From the NCBI GenBank assembly GCA_029204225.1, contig CM055100.1, positions 21,410,802 to 21,474,801 of the forward strand: a stretch of 64,000 nt of DNA. Reading direction: 5' to 3'. The position numbers and the translations under genes are program-made. Below are positions 1-14,773 of this stretch, in pieces. The notes beneath the pieces were generated by a model that made no database searches, was not told the DNA's origin, and was given only the letters and a program-made list of their open reading frames with translations. The number at the start of each line of letters is the position of its first letter. The first letter of the stretch is position 1. This stretch comes from Diphasiastrum complanatum (lineage: Eukaryota > Streptophyta > Lycopodiopsida > Lycopodiales > Lycopodiaceae).

Positions 1-112
1 TCGATGGAAGGATGTACAATCGATGATGATTTCTGGTTACAGGAATGAAGCTTAAGGAGGAACTTTCTCAGTTTTAAGTTCTGAGGACAGAACTTGAATA
101 AGGGGGGAAGAA
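1..112 (+). mobile_element. 3' end of an LTR retrotransposon interior with polypurine tract
   Basis: This is the last stretch of a Ty3/gypsy-type element that starts outside the window. It ends in a polypurine tract (AGGGGGGAAGAA, 101-112) directly followed by the LTR start TGTCATGCCC. That order, interior then purine tract then LTR, is diagnostic of the 3' end of a plus-strand element. No protein domain can be identified in so short a piece. The superfamily is inferred from the style of the purine tract and LTR start, not from coding sequence. Confidence 0.75.
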
Positions 113-597
113 TGTCATGCCCATGACTGGTCTCGGTAGCGTGTCCACGCTAGGACTGGTAGACCAACAACCCGTAAGTTAATTGTGACTATAAGGGAAT
201 TGGGGCCCTTATGTGTACATGGTCATAATTAATGGTTGTAGGTCTAAACACTTGATGGTGGATTTGTATGGGTCTATCAGTGCTTCATTGGGGAACTGAT
301 GACGTGGCTCAGATAGGCTGCTGAGGTGTCCAGTGAGGTGTCAGTGCACTAGTGGTGCATGGGCCTTGGAGGGTATAAGTATACCTATTGGGCTCTCACT
401 AGTGTAGGCTTGATAGCATGACCGGTGGTAGGATGCTGCTGGTGTGATGCCTCATTCCTCTTTCAATGATTGATCCATAGCTTGGGGGCTAGATCCGTTC
501 GATCTAGATTGGTTGGGTTGGTTTGTCCACCATCAGGTTCCCTTGTGTTGCTTGTTTGGCATGTTTAGAATAGGATCCTTGGATTTAGGACTTTATA
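113..597 (+). mobile_element. 3' LTR of a gypsy-type retrotransposon
   Basis: A 485-bp LTR beginning TGTCATGCCC and ending TTTATA. It matches a second copy at 18594-19094 along its whole length, including the central stretch with CCCGTAAGTTAATTGTGACT and the segment GGGTATAAGTATACCTATT, which looks like a TATA-bearing promoter. Both copies end in the same TTTATA, which fixes the boundary. The matching 5' LTR would lie upstream of the window. Confidence 0.8.
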
Positions 598-698
598 GTT
601 AGTAAGATTTGATCAACAATGCAACGCATAATCATGCTAGAACTTGAACATCCAAATATCAACATAAATGAAAACCTTACTAAAAATAATAGACAACT

Positions 699-1527
699 AG
701 CTCTGATACCATGTGAAAAAGTGGAACTTGAATGGATCAAGCTCCCAAAATACTTGGCTAAGATCTTTGCACAACAAGCTACAAAAGTTAGAAATGGCAA
801 AGCATCCTAATGCTATCTTTGATACACATGAACTTCACAAAGCATTCAAGAGACAGAAGAAACTAATAAAAAGTACTGATGGTAGCCAAAATAGTAGCAT
901 ACCAGCCCTACAACAATAGCCTACACTTTGGGAAAGCTCCTAAGATCATACACAAAGCTTAAAGACAATACACAAAGCAATGTTCACAACGGAGGAAGAA
1001 ACTGTGACAATGATCTATTGATCTCTCTCAACATTACAATAAGTTTTTCCAACTGTTCTCCACAAATTTTAGCCTAGTATAGGTGAGAGAGATGACTATC
1101 TCTCCGCTCTCTAGAACTTAGGACCCAATTTTAGAGCACCAGTAGCCTAAAATAGCCAATTTTGGCCTATATGTCCAAATAATATGATTTTGGTGTCATT
1201 TCGAAGGTTCTAAAGTTTGATACTTCTTCAATATGAAATATATACTAAAATAAAAATATCTAGGTCTCTTTCACACGTGTGAAAAGTTAGATCCAAAACT
1301 ATGTACAAAAATTGCCAATTTAGGCCTCAAACTAGCTAGGAAATGTTGACAATTTTCACACTATGATGCTCATCGTTGGATTCAACGCACTGGGGAAGGA
1401 CAAATCCTCACTCTTCATCACAAACTTGTAGGGCAAGTCATTGTGTCTCCCAATAACCACCCTCTTTTAAAAAAAGAAATCTCTTCACAAGATTATTGTT
1501 GATGTGGTTATATATGTTTCACCAACA
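699..1527 (-). mobile_element. Minus-strand LTR with adjacent primer-binding site
   Basis: The plus strand reads AGCTCTGATACCA at 699-711. Its complement is the primer-binding site TGGTATCAGAGCT for initiator-Met tRNA. Immediately 5' of it on the minus strand the sequence ends in CACA, as an LTR 3' end should. A plausible LTR start, TGTTGGTGAAAC on the minus strand, lies at 1527, giving an LTR of about 816 bp. The primer site is clear. The outer boundary is a guess, since no second LTR copy is in the window. The 598-698 interval would be its interior leader, cut short by the gypsy LTR next to it. Confidence 0.45.
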
Positions 1528-1628
1528 GGGTTGGTATTCTTTGGTCGGAGTTGTTAAAAACAACCATAATAGGGGTCAAAACTCAACCATGACATGTGTA
1601 CATGGATTATCTTGATAAAATAGCATTC

Positions 1629-1630
<2 letters not shown>

Positions 1631-1699
<69 letters not shown>
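1631..1699. repeat. (GA)n microsatellite
   Basis: About 34 uninterrupted GA units. On the minus strand it is a (CT)n tract that directly follows the 3' end of a Penelope-like element copy (GGTGGGCAGTTAGCA then CT repeats). Confidence 0.97.
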
Positions 1700-1701
<2 letters not shown>

Positions 1702-3260
1702 CTAACTGCCCACCAAGAGAAAATCAGCATTTATTGGTAGAGTGAACATGAGACCAGGGAACATATTAGTGCACGAAAATCTTGTTAATAATTTCGTAGA
1801 GTCTTCTTTCATGAAGTCATTTTTTTGAAATTGTCAAAACATTCTCATTGATTTCCTTAATAAAAGCAGTTTGATCGCTACAACTATACATAGCAGAAAT
1901 GATCTGTGCAACGATAACCTCATACAAGTTAAAGATCGGTCTATTGGAAGCCCAGTGTATGATTGCAGAAAAGGAAAAGGTAGTTCCCTTCTTTAAAGAA
2001 ATGTTGCATATAAAAAAGACCAAACTCAAAATCCAAGGGTAGTAGTAATGGTCAAGAAGTTCACCTCGTATTGGCATTAGTCTCTTTTGCCTTTGATGGT
2101 CAGGTACTCCAGAGGATAGATCCATTTAGCATTGTCATTGGTAGGTGGGTTGTCTTTATTTAAAAGTCCGTTTTCATTTACAATCCTCAGAATTAGATTT
2201 TCACTTATAGGCAAGAATTTGTTCTTGCTGAATTTAAAAGCATACAAGATCATTCTTCGTATAATAGTCTTCAGTCCATCCACATACAGTAAGGAAGTGA
2301 TCCAGTCACATTTTTAAATTCCTTCTTTGTGCAGCTTTTACAATGTAACCATCTAGTCTTCTTTAAAAAAATTGTCACAGTAAGCTTGCAAATAAGAGCA
2401 TGTTTCACAATAATATCATGATCCACATTCGGGTAACTGGCTAAGAAAGTAGCTAATTTTAAACCATCCATGATAAAGTTCCAAAGCGGCCTCATTAATA
2501 TTAAACTGACATAGAGGAATATGATTAAGTCCCTTGTTCAGGTCATTTCTTAAGAGTTTACTATAGATAATTCCAGTATTCATAGAAATAACATGCCAAA
2601 GTTTTTGTCAATAAACTCTTTAAAACGTTTTAAAATATGAACACATACAGGGTGGAATATTATCAGTATTGAAATCACAAAATATCTGAAAGGGCTTATA
2701 CCATTCATGTTTCACATGCAAAAAAAAGGTCTAACCAAAACACAATCTGTTCATTGATGTCATCAATGTAACCAAATATATGAAGTAAAGTCTCAGAATA
2801 AAGTTGTTTAACATTATACTCTCAATGCATCTATTATAGTAACTGTGGACACACTATCATTATCAAGGTCTTTCGGTAAAGATCAAAGGATGCAGTGAGG
2901 TAGGAGGTTCAATAGGGGTAGGGGTATCATAAAAAGGTCACCATTTTCTTTTTTCAAACAAACAGATATCTTATGTTTTGTAAATTGCAGAAACTTTCTT
3001 CAACAACAATACGTTCAGCATAATTAGAGAGATCTATAAAGATTTTTTCAACCATGCTTAATAATTCCTTCTTTAAAAAATCCACATATAGTTTGATTCA
3101 ATCCATAGTAGTCATCAAGTCAGCAAGGCAAAAGATCTTATCATCAAGTCCAACAACATCACAAGTAGTCCTTAGATCATTAAGAAGTATAAGTTTGTGA
3201 ACGTCAACAACTTTCTTCATGCAACAAATGATAGTCCTGAACAAAAGGGTTAGGAGGAGG
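1700..3260 (-). pseudogene. Penelope-like reverse transcriptase element, copy B, palm deleted
   Basis: Decayed minus-strand coding remnant of the same family as the copies at 9481-10930 and 59690-61638. Recognisable blocks in order are an N-terminal region (VHKLILLNDLRTTCDVVG near 3200), a block with LLHIFGYIDDINEQIVFW near 2770, LWNFIMDGLKL near 2480, DGLKTIIRRMILYAF near 2270, WIYPLEYL near 2100 and ASNRPIFNLYEVIVAQ near 1940. Compared with the 60-61 kb copy, sequence runs from DGLKTI straight to NDNAKWIYPLEYL, so the part carrying the RT palm (GIPMGFSGSPLW and KYIDDICL there) is missing. Frameshifts and stops are numerous. Its 3' terminus abuts the (GA)n tract. Assignment to Penelope-like elements is by RT motif style and is not certain. 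Confidence 0.7.
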
Positions 3261-3329
3261 AATGGGGGCCCTCCCGATAACCAAGAATAACAGCATCATG
3301 GAACCATCATGTGGGACTACATCATAAAA

Positions 3330-4320
3330 CAGACCATGTTAGTCATAAAATACAAGTGAAGGTAAAAGGTTTGGGTACTACCTACCTCGGCCAAAAGGTA
3401 GCTTGGGTTGGCATCTTAAAAAAAGATGCTATTGAGAGAGTAACAGAACATTACATAGTCCCTCTTGACAAATCAAGACCAAACCCTTTGAAACCCTTCA
3501 ATTTATAGCATAACAATTTAAAAAAAGCTGTATAAAAGTCTTACAGTACAGAGAGTACCAAAAAGTGAAGCAAGTTTTAGGACACCCAGCTGTTACCTGC
3601 CACATCCCACAAAACAAATTTGCACGAGTTAGTTAAGTGAGGAAGGCATGTGTTCATAGCTGAACATCAATTGTTATCCATGTCCGAAACAAGATTCACT
3701 ATTTTATCAGCATGAATATAATAGGCAAAACATTTGTCTAGTCTTTCCAAACATTGCAACTTATAAATAGCAATACATTTGGCCCTTGAATCGAAAACCA
3801 TATCAGGGCATATGCCATACTGATCAATTACAAGAGCGAAGAGAATGTAATTTAGTTCACAACAGAGTATAAATACGTAAAGAAGCTATTTATCCATGCA
3901 CAAGTACAAAGAGACATGATTTGATCATAGTGTCAAGTACTAGGGCAGATCGTGCCATGCCTAGCCCCACGGACTTTCCATGTAACTTTTTTTGGGAAAT
4001 TTGAGCATTTGAAGGCTTGGGCAAATCCATGCCATTCAAGCCCTTCAAAATCAAACTCCGAAACCATTCACGGCTCACTATATAGGCTGCATTTTTGCTT
4101 TAAACAAAGATAACATTTTTAAAGAATAAGGAGTGTGATTATAAATATTTGCAATATAATTTTTTTTTTTGTTTTTGGTTGATAACTTAAAAGCACTCTG
4201 TTTTAAATGTAAAAAGTGTCATTCCGAACGTCTTAAAGAACCTGCATTAGAAGTACGGAGTGTTACTACTTTTTCAAATAGGCATCATAGAAGTTCATAC
4301 ATGAATGTTGAGGTGAGGTG
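3330..4320 (-). repeat. Spaced-hairpin repeat element, minus orientation
   Basis: Non-coding repeat homologous to 39790-40450 (opposite orientation) and, in its 3' module, to 29700-29940 and 63700-63950. It carries short hairpins GGCAAATCCATGCC (4020-4033) and GGCAGATCGTGCC (3944-3956), plus GGCATATGCC near 3808. The shared 3' module contains, on the minus strand, GGTTTGGTCTTGATTTGTCA. A CTACC...GGTAG hairpin sits near 3376-3402. I see no credible protein. It lies directly upstream of Penelope-like copy B on the same strand, which may or may not be meaningful. Confidence 0.7.
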
Positions 4321-5892
<1,572 letters not shown>

Positions 5893-6185
5893 TTGTTCTC
5901 TTATAGCACACCTTTTCAAAGAATAGAAATTTTTTGTGCTGTTGGATTGGTAGGCTACCAAATGTAATGATGAAATTTGATAGATAGTCATTCATAACTT
6001 CTTAGGAAGTAAATCTGGTGGTTGATGTTGGGTGCTGTTCCAGCAAAGTGTGGAACTCATTTTGAAGGTATGTCCCACACTACAAGCCAATACTTTATGG
6101 ATTGTAGGCAATGGATGGTGTTCATTTAAGGAATGCGCAGTAGTACATTGATTTTCAAGCAATATTGATAGTATACATAAGTGTG

Positions 6186-6472
6186 AGCGTGCGCAACCAT
6201 TTTGTAGTTGGCTGCCCTTCCATATGTTGTTTTGGTATATGATTATGATCATAAGCATTAATGTATTGGCGGCCTACTAGAAATGTAGGTGGTTGCCCTT
6301 CCTTCCACCATATCTCACTATGATTAGTAACACACATATGGGGTGCCCTACCGAAAGGGTAGCTGGCCCCGCCCTTCCCATCTACTAGTTCACATCACAA
6401 ATTGGATCTTTGATTTTTGTGTGTAGGTGCACTACCTAAATGGTAGCAAGTCACCCCCTTCGTATGTTGTTA
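6186..6472. repeat. Spaced-hairpin array, CTACC/GGTAG type
   Basis: Degenerate tandem units of roughly 75 bp. Each has a short hairpin (CCTACTAGAAATGTAGG, CTACCGAAAGGGTAG, CTACCTAAATGGTAG) followed by a G/C-rich segment of the form TGG(C/T)NGCCCTTCC. A second, clearly homologous copy is at 38506-38722, in the same order and orientation. No protein-coding signal seen. Confidence 0.75.
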
Positions 6473-7079
6473 TCAAATGAGAAATGGGACGAATGCATTA
6501 GCATTGTTACATATGATAAATTTGCTGAGAATCAAATGTCATTCTAAAAAACGAACGTGATTTGTATAAAAACATACTATTAGGGTTGCTTGAAAGCTTT
6601 ACATAAGATGGTATATATAACATATCTCTTGTTAAATAGGATACTTACCTAATGAAAAACATGCAATATTAAACCTATCATAGTCGTATGTGAATCGTTA
6701 GTATATAAAGAAGGGGTGTTGGCCCTACTTGTTGGAGGATGGGTAGTTCTCAAGAGATGTCTTCACCACGTATACAAGTACGAAGCATACAAAACTTCGT
6801 ATTTGAACACCATTTAAGTTTTCTTACATAATTCTATATTTAAGATTTTTTACAGTATGATGTGGCTGATAACAATTACACATACACTATAAGGATATAA
6901 TATTGCTCTCATGATGCAAAAGAATGTTTAAGGAGTATTGTTTGGATTAGATAATTACATCCATCAAAACATTATAAGGAATGCTTATCATAAGTTCTAT
7001 GATGTAGAGATGTAGGGACTACCTGGTAAACAAATGTGGTAGCATTTAGTATGCTAGACTTCTAAATAGGGTTGGTTCT
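6473..7079. other. Intergenic, nothing recognised
   Basis: AT-rich sequence without a coding frame, a tRNA-like structure or a repeat that I could match elsewhere in the window. Confidence 0.5.
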
Positions 7080-8155
7080 CGGGAAGCTTGAATGGCATGG
7101 ATTTGCCCAAGCTTCATAGCATTTGGAGTCTAAGAATCCTTCATAGAGTTCAATGGGATAGTATGGCACATATCTCGCCTTGGCACCTAACACTTTACTT
7201 GGACCATAATCCTTTGAATTTGTTGAAATGAATGATAGCTTCTTGCATATGTTAAATATTGCTCTGAATTTTATACGTTGATTATGCCTTAATACTGATA
7301 AGTATGGTACTTAGCCAAAAGACCCGGTGCTGGTGTTAGAGCAAATCCATACTATACTAATCCAAGTGACCCTTACAGAGTAAGGTATGTCACGCACTGA
7401 TGTCCATACTCCTAAGCATATCTATGCTTTCCAGTTGTATCTCACCAAGAGTCTAAAGTAGCACTGCCTACAACTGTTTTGGTGCCTTCGCATGAGAGTT
7501 ATTGTTCGGTGAGAGGAAAACCAGTCCTGAATAAGTGGAGTAAGGTTAAGTGTTTCCATGATTGTTATATATGAATAACATAACAACCATGGCATAAGGA
7601 CACTTTGTAGGAAAGACGTGATTAATACTTAGTAAGAGACTGCCAATGTTTACTACTAGCTATTAGGGTAGATCCGTGCCATTCTAATCCTTTAGTAGAA
7701 ACTACAACTCTTACGCATATCCATGCTGTCTAAGGTCATGTTATTGGAGTCTTTACTGTTCAGTTTTATGACAGGGTTTTATTTCAAGGTGAGTTAATTC
7801 GATTTGTATACAAGATTAGATGTGGTCTTATGTCGTTTTTTTTTTTTTCTGAAAAAGGAAGAAAAAGCGAGATTGTGTAGAAGAGTGATATATCTTAAAG
7901 ATGTACAGAACTGAACATACCATGCTTGCTGAAGCTGCAAAGAGTTTGTTCAAACTAAAAAAGTGTAACTGAATAGTTGTAGACGTGGCTTCTTGAGAGG
8001 CTGCCATTGTTGTTTTATGCAAGAAGATTCTTTCTCTTTAGATCAAAGAGAGCCAAAAGACACGCTTTTCAGCACATAGCTGCTTATAAAGAGTTATGGA
8101 AAAAACGTTTATGAGACGTATTTGGAGTATGTTAGATAACTTGCTTTATGGAGAC
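7080..8155 (+). repeat. Spaced-hairpin repeat R1, uninterrupted copy
   Basis: Starts with the hairpin GGCATGGATTTGCC (7094-7107) and continues with units containing GCAAATCCATACT, AGCATATCTATGCT and GCATATCCATGCT at roughly 70-bp steps in places. From about 7305 to 8155 it is colinear with 18287-18593 plus 19100-19545, the copy split by a solo LTR. It includes an imperfect inverted repeat CCATGATTGTTAT...ATAACAACCATGG (7556-7592). No coding sequence recognised. Confidence 0.75.
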
Positions 8156-8414
8156 TCGGGTGGTACCATACCTTTTTATTGAGATAGCTAGTGTTTGGTT
8201 CAGATGTGAACCGAAACGTACAAAGAAGAGGCCGAGCAGTATGATGATGCTACATTATAAGATATTAACAGTTTAGTAACGTGAGACCAAAGGTATGCGA
8301 AGACACTTAAGAGAGTCATTATACCACAAATCTTGAGCCTTAACGTATCCATCCATCCATCACTGGATATAAAAGGATACTTATATAAAAAGTATCAAAA
8401 AAGATAGTTAAAGT

Positions 8415-8920
8415 TTGTTGTCCATCGTTGGGACAGTAAGCCATTGGTAGTCATAAGCTACTAGAGCATGAAAAGTAAATGCTCCTATTGTCCATTGCTG
8501 GACAGTAGGATGTTTTATGTGAAGTACGATAAGCAAAAGCATGTCAAGAAAGATCATGTTGTCCATCGCTAGACAACGCACCTCATCAATCATTATCAAC
8601 CATATCTATTATGACAGAGAGCCTCTCCATCATTGTCTATCAAAGCATAAAAGAGCATTTTTACAGTCGAAAAAGTGGCCATCAGACCATCGTTGTCACC
8701 TGACCCTTTTTGATCTCATGAAGGGTTGCAAAAGAGAGAAATATTGTTCATCGCTGCCTAGTGAGGCAGGATGGACGTGTTTATATAATCAAAAAGTGCC
8801 AGTGTTGTCCATCGCTGGACTTCCATACTTCAAAGCATAAGAAAACTCCTTCACACTTTCGTGTGATGAGCAAGCATAAAAAAATAGCCTAAAGGCTATC
8901 AAAGAACCATCATTGTGAGA
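8415..8920. repeat. Spaced-hairpin array, GTCCA-TCGC-TGGAC type
   Basis: Eight degenerate units near 8420, 8490, 8560, 8625, 8685, 8745, 8807 and 8906, mostly 59-70 bp apart. The core is GTCCATCGCTGGAC, a 5-bp stem with a 4-base loop. Variants include TGTCCATTGCTGGACA (8489-8504) and TTGTCCATCGCTAGACAA (8559-8576). Further small hairpins lie between, for example TGCCTAGTGAGGCA near 8756, TCACACTTTCGTGTGA near 8851 and ATAGCCTAAAGGCTAT near 8884. The linkers repeatedly contain AAAGCAT or AAGCAT. Open frames through it look accidental. Confidence 0.75.
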
Positions 8921-9350
8921 GTAGAGCTCTAAGAAAGCAATGCAAAAGAGAGAAAGATGCTTATCGTACGATCGTATTTCGTTGATCTGTGAACTGGTAA
9001 GGCGCACTTTTAGCATGTAAGAGAGGAAAGAACTCTTCACTGGTGTTGTAGAAAACAAGTGTCAAAAAAGCATGATCTTATAGTGTCAAGCTGAGTAGTA
9101 TCCTGGAAGTTATGAGTGGGGAGAGGGAAAATTAATTTCCCTCCAATTTAGGATTTAAAATCTAAAAAGTCTTATAGAGTGTTCTTTCTGAAAATTTAAG
9201 TGGGAAACCCACTTAGTTAAGAGCAAAACTTTATCTTATGCATGTGTAGAATGTTTACAAGGACCTTGTATGTTTGGAGAAGCGGTACGTTTGTCATTGT
9301 CCACCTGTTTGGTAGCAAAGCAGGGTAAAATTGAACGAAGGAGCATCCAT
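8921..9350. other. Spacer between hairpin array and microsatellite
   Basis: No coding frame, RNA gene or repeat recognised. Confidence 0.4.
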
Positions 9351-10930
<1,580 letters not shown>

Positions 10931-11409
10931 AGCATGATCAAACCAAATTATTAGAGAAACTTAGAGCCCGACGAGGGCCTTTGAAAAAGATGTTTTTTTA
11001 TTTTTTATTTTTATTTTCGTTGCCATGTGGACCAATTGAAACCTTAGCTTCGGGGTTCTACGTAACGTAGAATTTTCCAAATATAAATAAAATAAAAACT
11101 TTTTATATAAATTGTTGTTTCGTCGAGCAGCATGTGAAAATGCTATTGGTTGATGAGGCCTGCCCTTCCAGCTCATCACTGCCCGAAGAGACCCAAAAAT
11201 ATTGAAAAAGAATATGACAGATGGTTGAGATGAGAAAATTGATGTACCATTAATATATATATGCATTGTCAAACCATGGTTAACAAGAATAACCAGAGTT
11301 AATTTGTGGCGCCAAATAGATCGTTGTTTCAAATTTTTGCCAACACTTTTTTTTACATTCATGGCTTTTTGTCTACGCAAATTTTCATATTCATAGTTCA
11401 TTGTTTCAG

Positions 11410-12898
11410 ATTTTTGCATGCAAATTACGAATGGCACCATCAAGGAAGCCGTGCTCCTCAATCACTTTGTGCTTCTATTCAACGAGACAGATGATAATGG
11501 ATTATGGGTGTCAAGAAACTATTCAAAAGCTCTTGGGTTTTGATGCATCTATCATCAAGAGGAGCATTTCGAAAAAGGAAAAGGTCAAAACTATCATTTT
11601 GAGATTATTGGAAGGCCAGAATTTTGGATTTCAGAACATCATCAGGAGGAAAATCTATTTCTGAAATTCTATTCCAACATGTATATATGCATTCAAAGAT
11701 GAATGTGCAAGGATTCAACTGTCAGGATCACAAAAAAAGCAACTGTGAGTATTGATATTTTTGATACTTCGATTTTTGTCATTCATAAATATCTAATAGT
11801 AAACTTGCCAATCTGATCATTTTTCTCTTGCAGATTTATATTCATCCAACATAAATGAATGGGAGCCAAGTGGATCTTTAGCAAGTGTGTTAGATGTTAT
11901 TCAAACTGATATTGGACAACTGCAATATCGAGATAGAACTGCAAAAGATCTAGCTGATAGTGGAATCTTTTTTTATGAATCAATGTACATTCCTGATACA
12001 AAAGAAAATTTTGGACAAATAGTACCAATTTCATTACCTAGTTTTGAAAGTGATGAATGGATTGCACCAGATGCTACAGTTTCAGAATCATTTTGTTGCA
12101 AGATATATAATGATGTAAAAACTTCATTAAAAATGAGCACGGGGTCAAAAACAGTCAGATTGAATTGGTTTATTTCCTTGAATATATTTGTGGATTTCTT
12201 TTCAAGTGTCAATGTACACAAAACCCCAACGATGTTTGTATGCAAAAATTTATTAGATAGTTTATTATCTAAACTTATGCTTCTTGGTTTCCAAGGGGAG
12301 GCTCGAACCTGGGACCAAAGAAACTTTGGATGCCAAGCCAACCAACTGAGCCAACCCCGTTGGGTCTATTATCTAAACTTATGGATGAAGGCTGGGACAA
12401 AAGATTAGATGGAAAAATAGAATGCAGAATTAAAATGTCTTCCATGTGCTACCGTTATCAAATTGAAAAACAAATGTTGAGCTTATGTTTCCATTATCAA
12501 AGATGGAAAAAAAATAAAGGTAAATACGTGTCACTCGATCAAGACTTGGAAGCCAGTGGACATTCAAAACGAAAAAATATTGAAATTATATACAATGATG
12601 CCGTTTTGACATGTGTTGAGGTGGAAGAAGATTGGAGTCTAAACTACATCCGGCGGGAACTATTGCTCCTACAAGATGATGTACTTTCAGACTTCAAATT
12701 CATTTTCAATGGGAAACTCGTAAGTAACTGTAAACACTCGATCTTTTATGAATAGTTTCAATTAAAACTTTCTAATACAAACTCTGTACTTATTCTAACT
12801 AACTTTGTATTAGCTCTATGCAGGTACGTAAAAGACATGAGCTCGAGATCAAATGCAGAGATATTGGCGAAACAATCCAACTTATGGAAGAACATTGA
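11410..12898 (+). pseudogene. Unknown multi-exon gene, broken by a SINE
   Basis: I do not recognise the family. The main exon begins after a good acceptor (TTTTCTCTTGCAG, exon from 11834) and runs to a GTAAGT donor after 12719. A last exon begins after TATGCAG at 12824 and ends with TGA at 12898. The reading frame is continuous across 11834-12719 once the tRNA-like insertion (12280-12366) and one copy of its target duplication are set aside, both copies encoding SKLM. The C-terminal part has WSLNYIRRELLLL then FKFIFNGKL, loosely like a ubiquitin-like fold, but that is a guess. A weaker upstream exon (11410 onward, with LNHFVLLFNETDDNGLWVS) contains a stop near 11542. It is convergent with the C48 protease gene, with about 200 bp between stop codons. 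Confidence 0.55.
12280..12366 (-). mobile_element. 87-bp tRNA-derived SINE with 17-bp target duplication
   Basis: On the minus strand the insert has a pol III A box (TGGCTCAGTTGG) and B box (GGTTCGAGCC) with tRNA spacing, 5' GGGGTTG and 3' CTCCCCT as acceptor-stem halves, and a tail hairpin CTTGGAAACCAAG. It is flanked by perfect 17-bp direct repeats TATTATCTAAACTTATG at 12263-12279 and 12367-12383, the hallmark of target-primed insertion. It is unusually short, little more than the tRNA-like head. It interrupts the main exon of the gene at 11410-12898. Confidence 0.85.
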
Positions 12899-13096
12899 GA
12901 TTTATTATCAACAAATACATGCCAATGTCTTTTTATCATTATAGAAAAATTGTATTCCATTATTAGACTATGGACACAAGCTGACTGTAAGAATGTATTG
13001 TGATATAAAAAAAAAAAAAAAACCCATAAACGAGTTGTTTACAAGTAAAATGATTGTATCTTTTTTTTTTATGTCTCTCTATTTACAAATAGATCT

Positions 13097-14773
13097 CTAT
13101 TCAATCAATTTTTTGATATTTTTTATATCAGTATTAGGAACTGATAAAGCAACAGCTCCTTCTATAATCTCGCCCTCCTCTGTTTTGGGAAGGGCCTCAA
13201 TATCTTTTAAGACAAGAGGAATATCTGCTACAAAATTGCCTTCCTCTGTATTAGGAAGGACTTTTATTCCTTTTTTATCATATAAAATAAGATCTGCATC
13301 CTGAACAACCTGAAAGGCTGTTAAGGTAGGAGCAGCTTCCTTTTGAGGGCCCTCGATTGCAGGTGCAACGCTTACACCATACTGGACAAAGGTTCTGATC
13401 AACTCTTGTTGAAATCTATATACATCATCAGGAGTATACGGCTCAAGAGTGAACTGTCATCACAAAACATGAGAATCAGCAAATTACAAACAATGATAGT
13501 AATAAAATATGAATCAGAATGAAATGAACTACAAATAAATAGAATATTACCTTTTCAATATCTACATCTGTTTGTAAATTATACCATTCAAAAAATAGCT
13601 TCGTATTGTACAAGACGAACCATGCACAACTAAAAGCGTCATTTTGCTGTACACACTGCATATATAAAACAAAAATTAGTAATATTATGATAGAAATTTT
13701 ATTTATGCTATGACGATACATTTGAATTAAAAAAGGAATATATGCATATCAGAGATAAATTGAATATACCTTGAGAGATTTAATGGTTATATCTTCAATT
13801 GAAGTTGTCGTTGTCGGTATTTCCCGAACGACATCATGAAGTAGAGAATCAAATTCTCTCTGTGTATTTGCAGCTGAGTTTAATTTTACACAAAGAAAAT
13901 TTGATACTCCCTCATATATCTTTACAAAAAGAATGTTTAGGCTCCAATGCCGACTACAACAACCAAGATACAAATATCGTTAAATTCATATTTATGAAAA
14001 AATTCCGTTCTTATTAAAACAATGAGGCATGCAACAATCTTTAAAGCAACAAAAACAAAAGAGCAATCCTTACTTATTTTCATATGGAATCAAATAAAAT
14101 TTTGCCATAGGACTGCACTCGATAAAATAGACAACCTTCTCAAAATTGGCTTCTTTCGCCTTTATCGCTCCCATGAAAAATGGACTAACTACAAAAACTG
14201 TACCATGGGAATCAAAACTAATACTATTCTGCAAAAAAGAAACTTCGGCCTCTACTATTGCATCTGAAATTTCTGACGTCTTATCTTTTAGCTCGGCACA
14301 AAATTTGGGACCTAATCTAAAGCTTCTATGTGTATCTGGAAGAAAAAAAATCAAAAAAGTTGTCGAGAAGATCAATTTTGTTAGCTATGTAGGTCTCGTA
14401 TTGATTATAATGGTCAGAATAAAAAAAAAACCTGGGTTGGATCGTGTGGAATTCTCACAAAAAAATTATGTACAAGAGTAGAAACAGAAGTGGAAACAAT
14501 ATTTACAGATTTCTCTGTTATTTTGTCTAGCTCCTCTTGGGTAATCAACACTTTTGGTGATGAAACCTACTGAGGAGTTGGACGAATAATAGGAGGAGGA
14601 AGGGGTGAAGATTTTTTATCTGAGTCAGATTCTCCAGCATCTGACTCAGAGTTCAAGAAGACACGAGGTCTCTTGGTTGGGATAACTCTAGGAGGAAGGA
14701 AAGCAGCTGGCCTTCGAGATCCAGCCTTCTTGGGGACAGGCTACTTTCTCTTCCTCCTAGAGGTAGTAGGCAT
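13097..14773 (-). CDS. C48 (Ulp1/SENP-like) cysteine protease gene, catalytic exons intact
   Basis: Peptidases of this family cleave SUMO-like modifiers. Plant copies are often carried by DNA transposons. Exons on the minus strand: A 14773-14432 (donor CAG/GTTTTT), B 14335-14074 (acceptor TTCTTCCAG, donor GTAAGG), C 13953-13770 (acceptor TTGTTGTAG, donor GTATAT), D 13655-13551 (acceptor ATATGCAG, donor GTAATA), E 13453-13097 (stop TAG). Phases of B to E fit together exactly, giving about 302 residues without a stop. The triad is visible: His in IPYENNRHWSLNILFV (across the B/C junction), Asp in EFDSLL (exon C), and Gln and Cys in VQQNDAFSCAWFVL (exon D). The His-Asp gap (about 33 residues) is longer than usual. 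Exon A encodes a basic stretch SRRKRK...PVPKKAGSRRP and carries two in-frame TAG codons plus a phase mismatch with B. Exon E repeats LP(N/K)TEEG. It may be functional only if exon A is not used. Confidence 0.72.

Noticed and set aside
10961-11461. 166-residue minus-strand frame before the unknown gene
   Set aside because: Low-complexity Lys/Asn-rich end, no domain, overlaps the presumed 5' part of the plus-strand gene.
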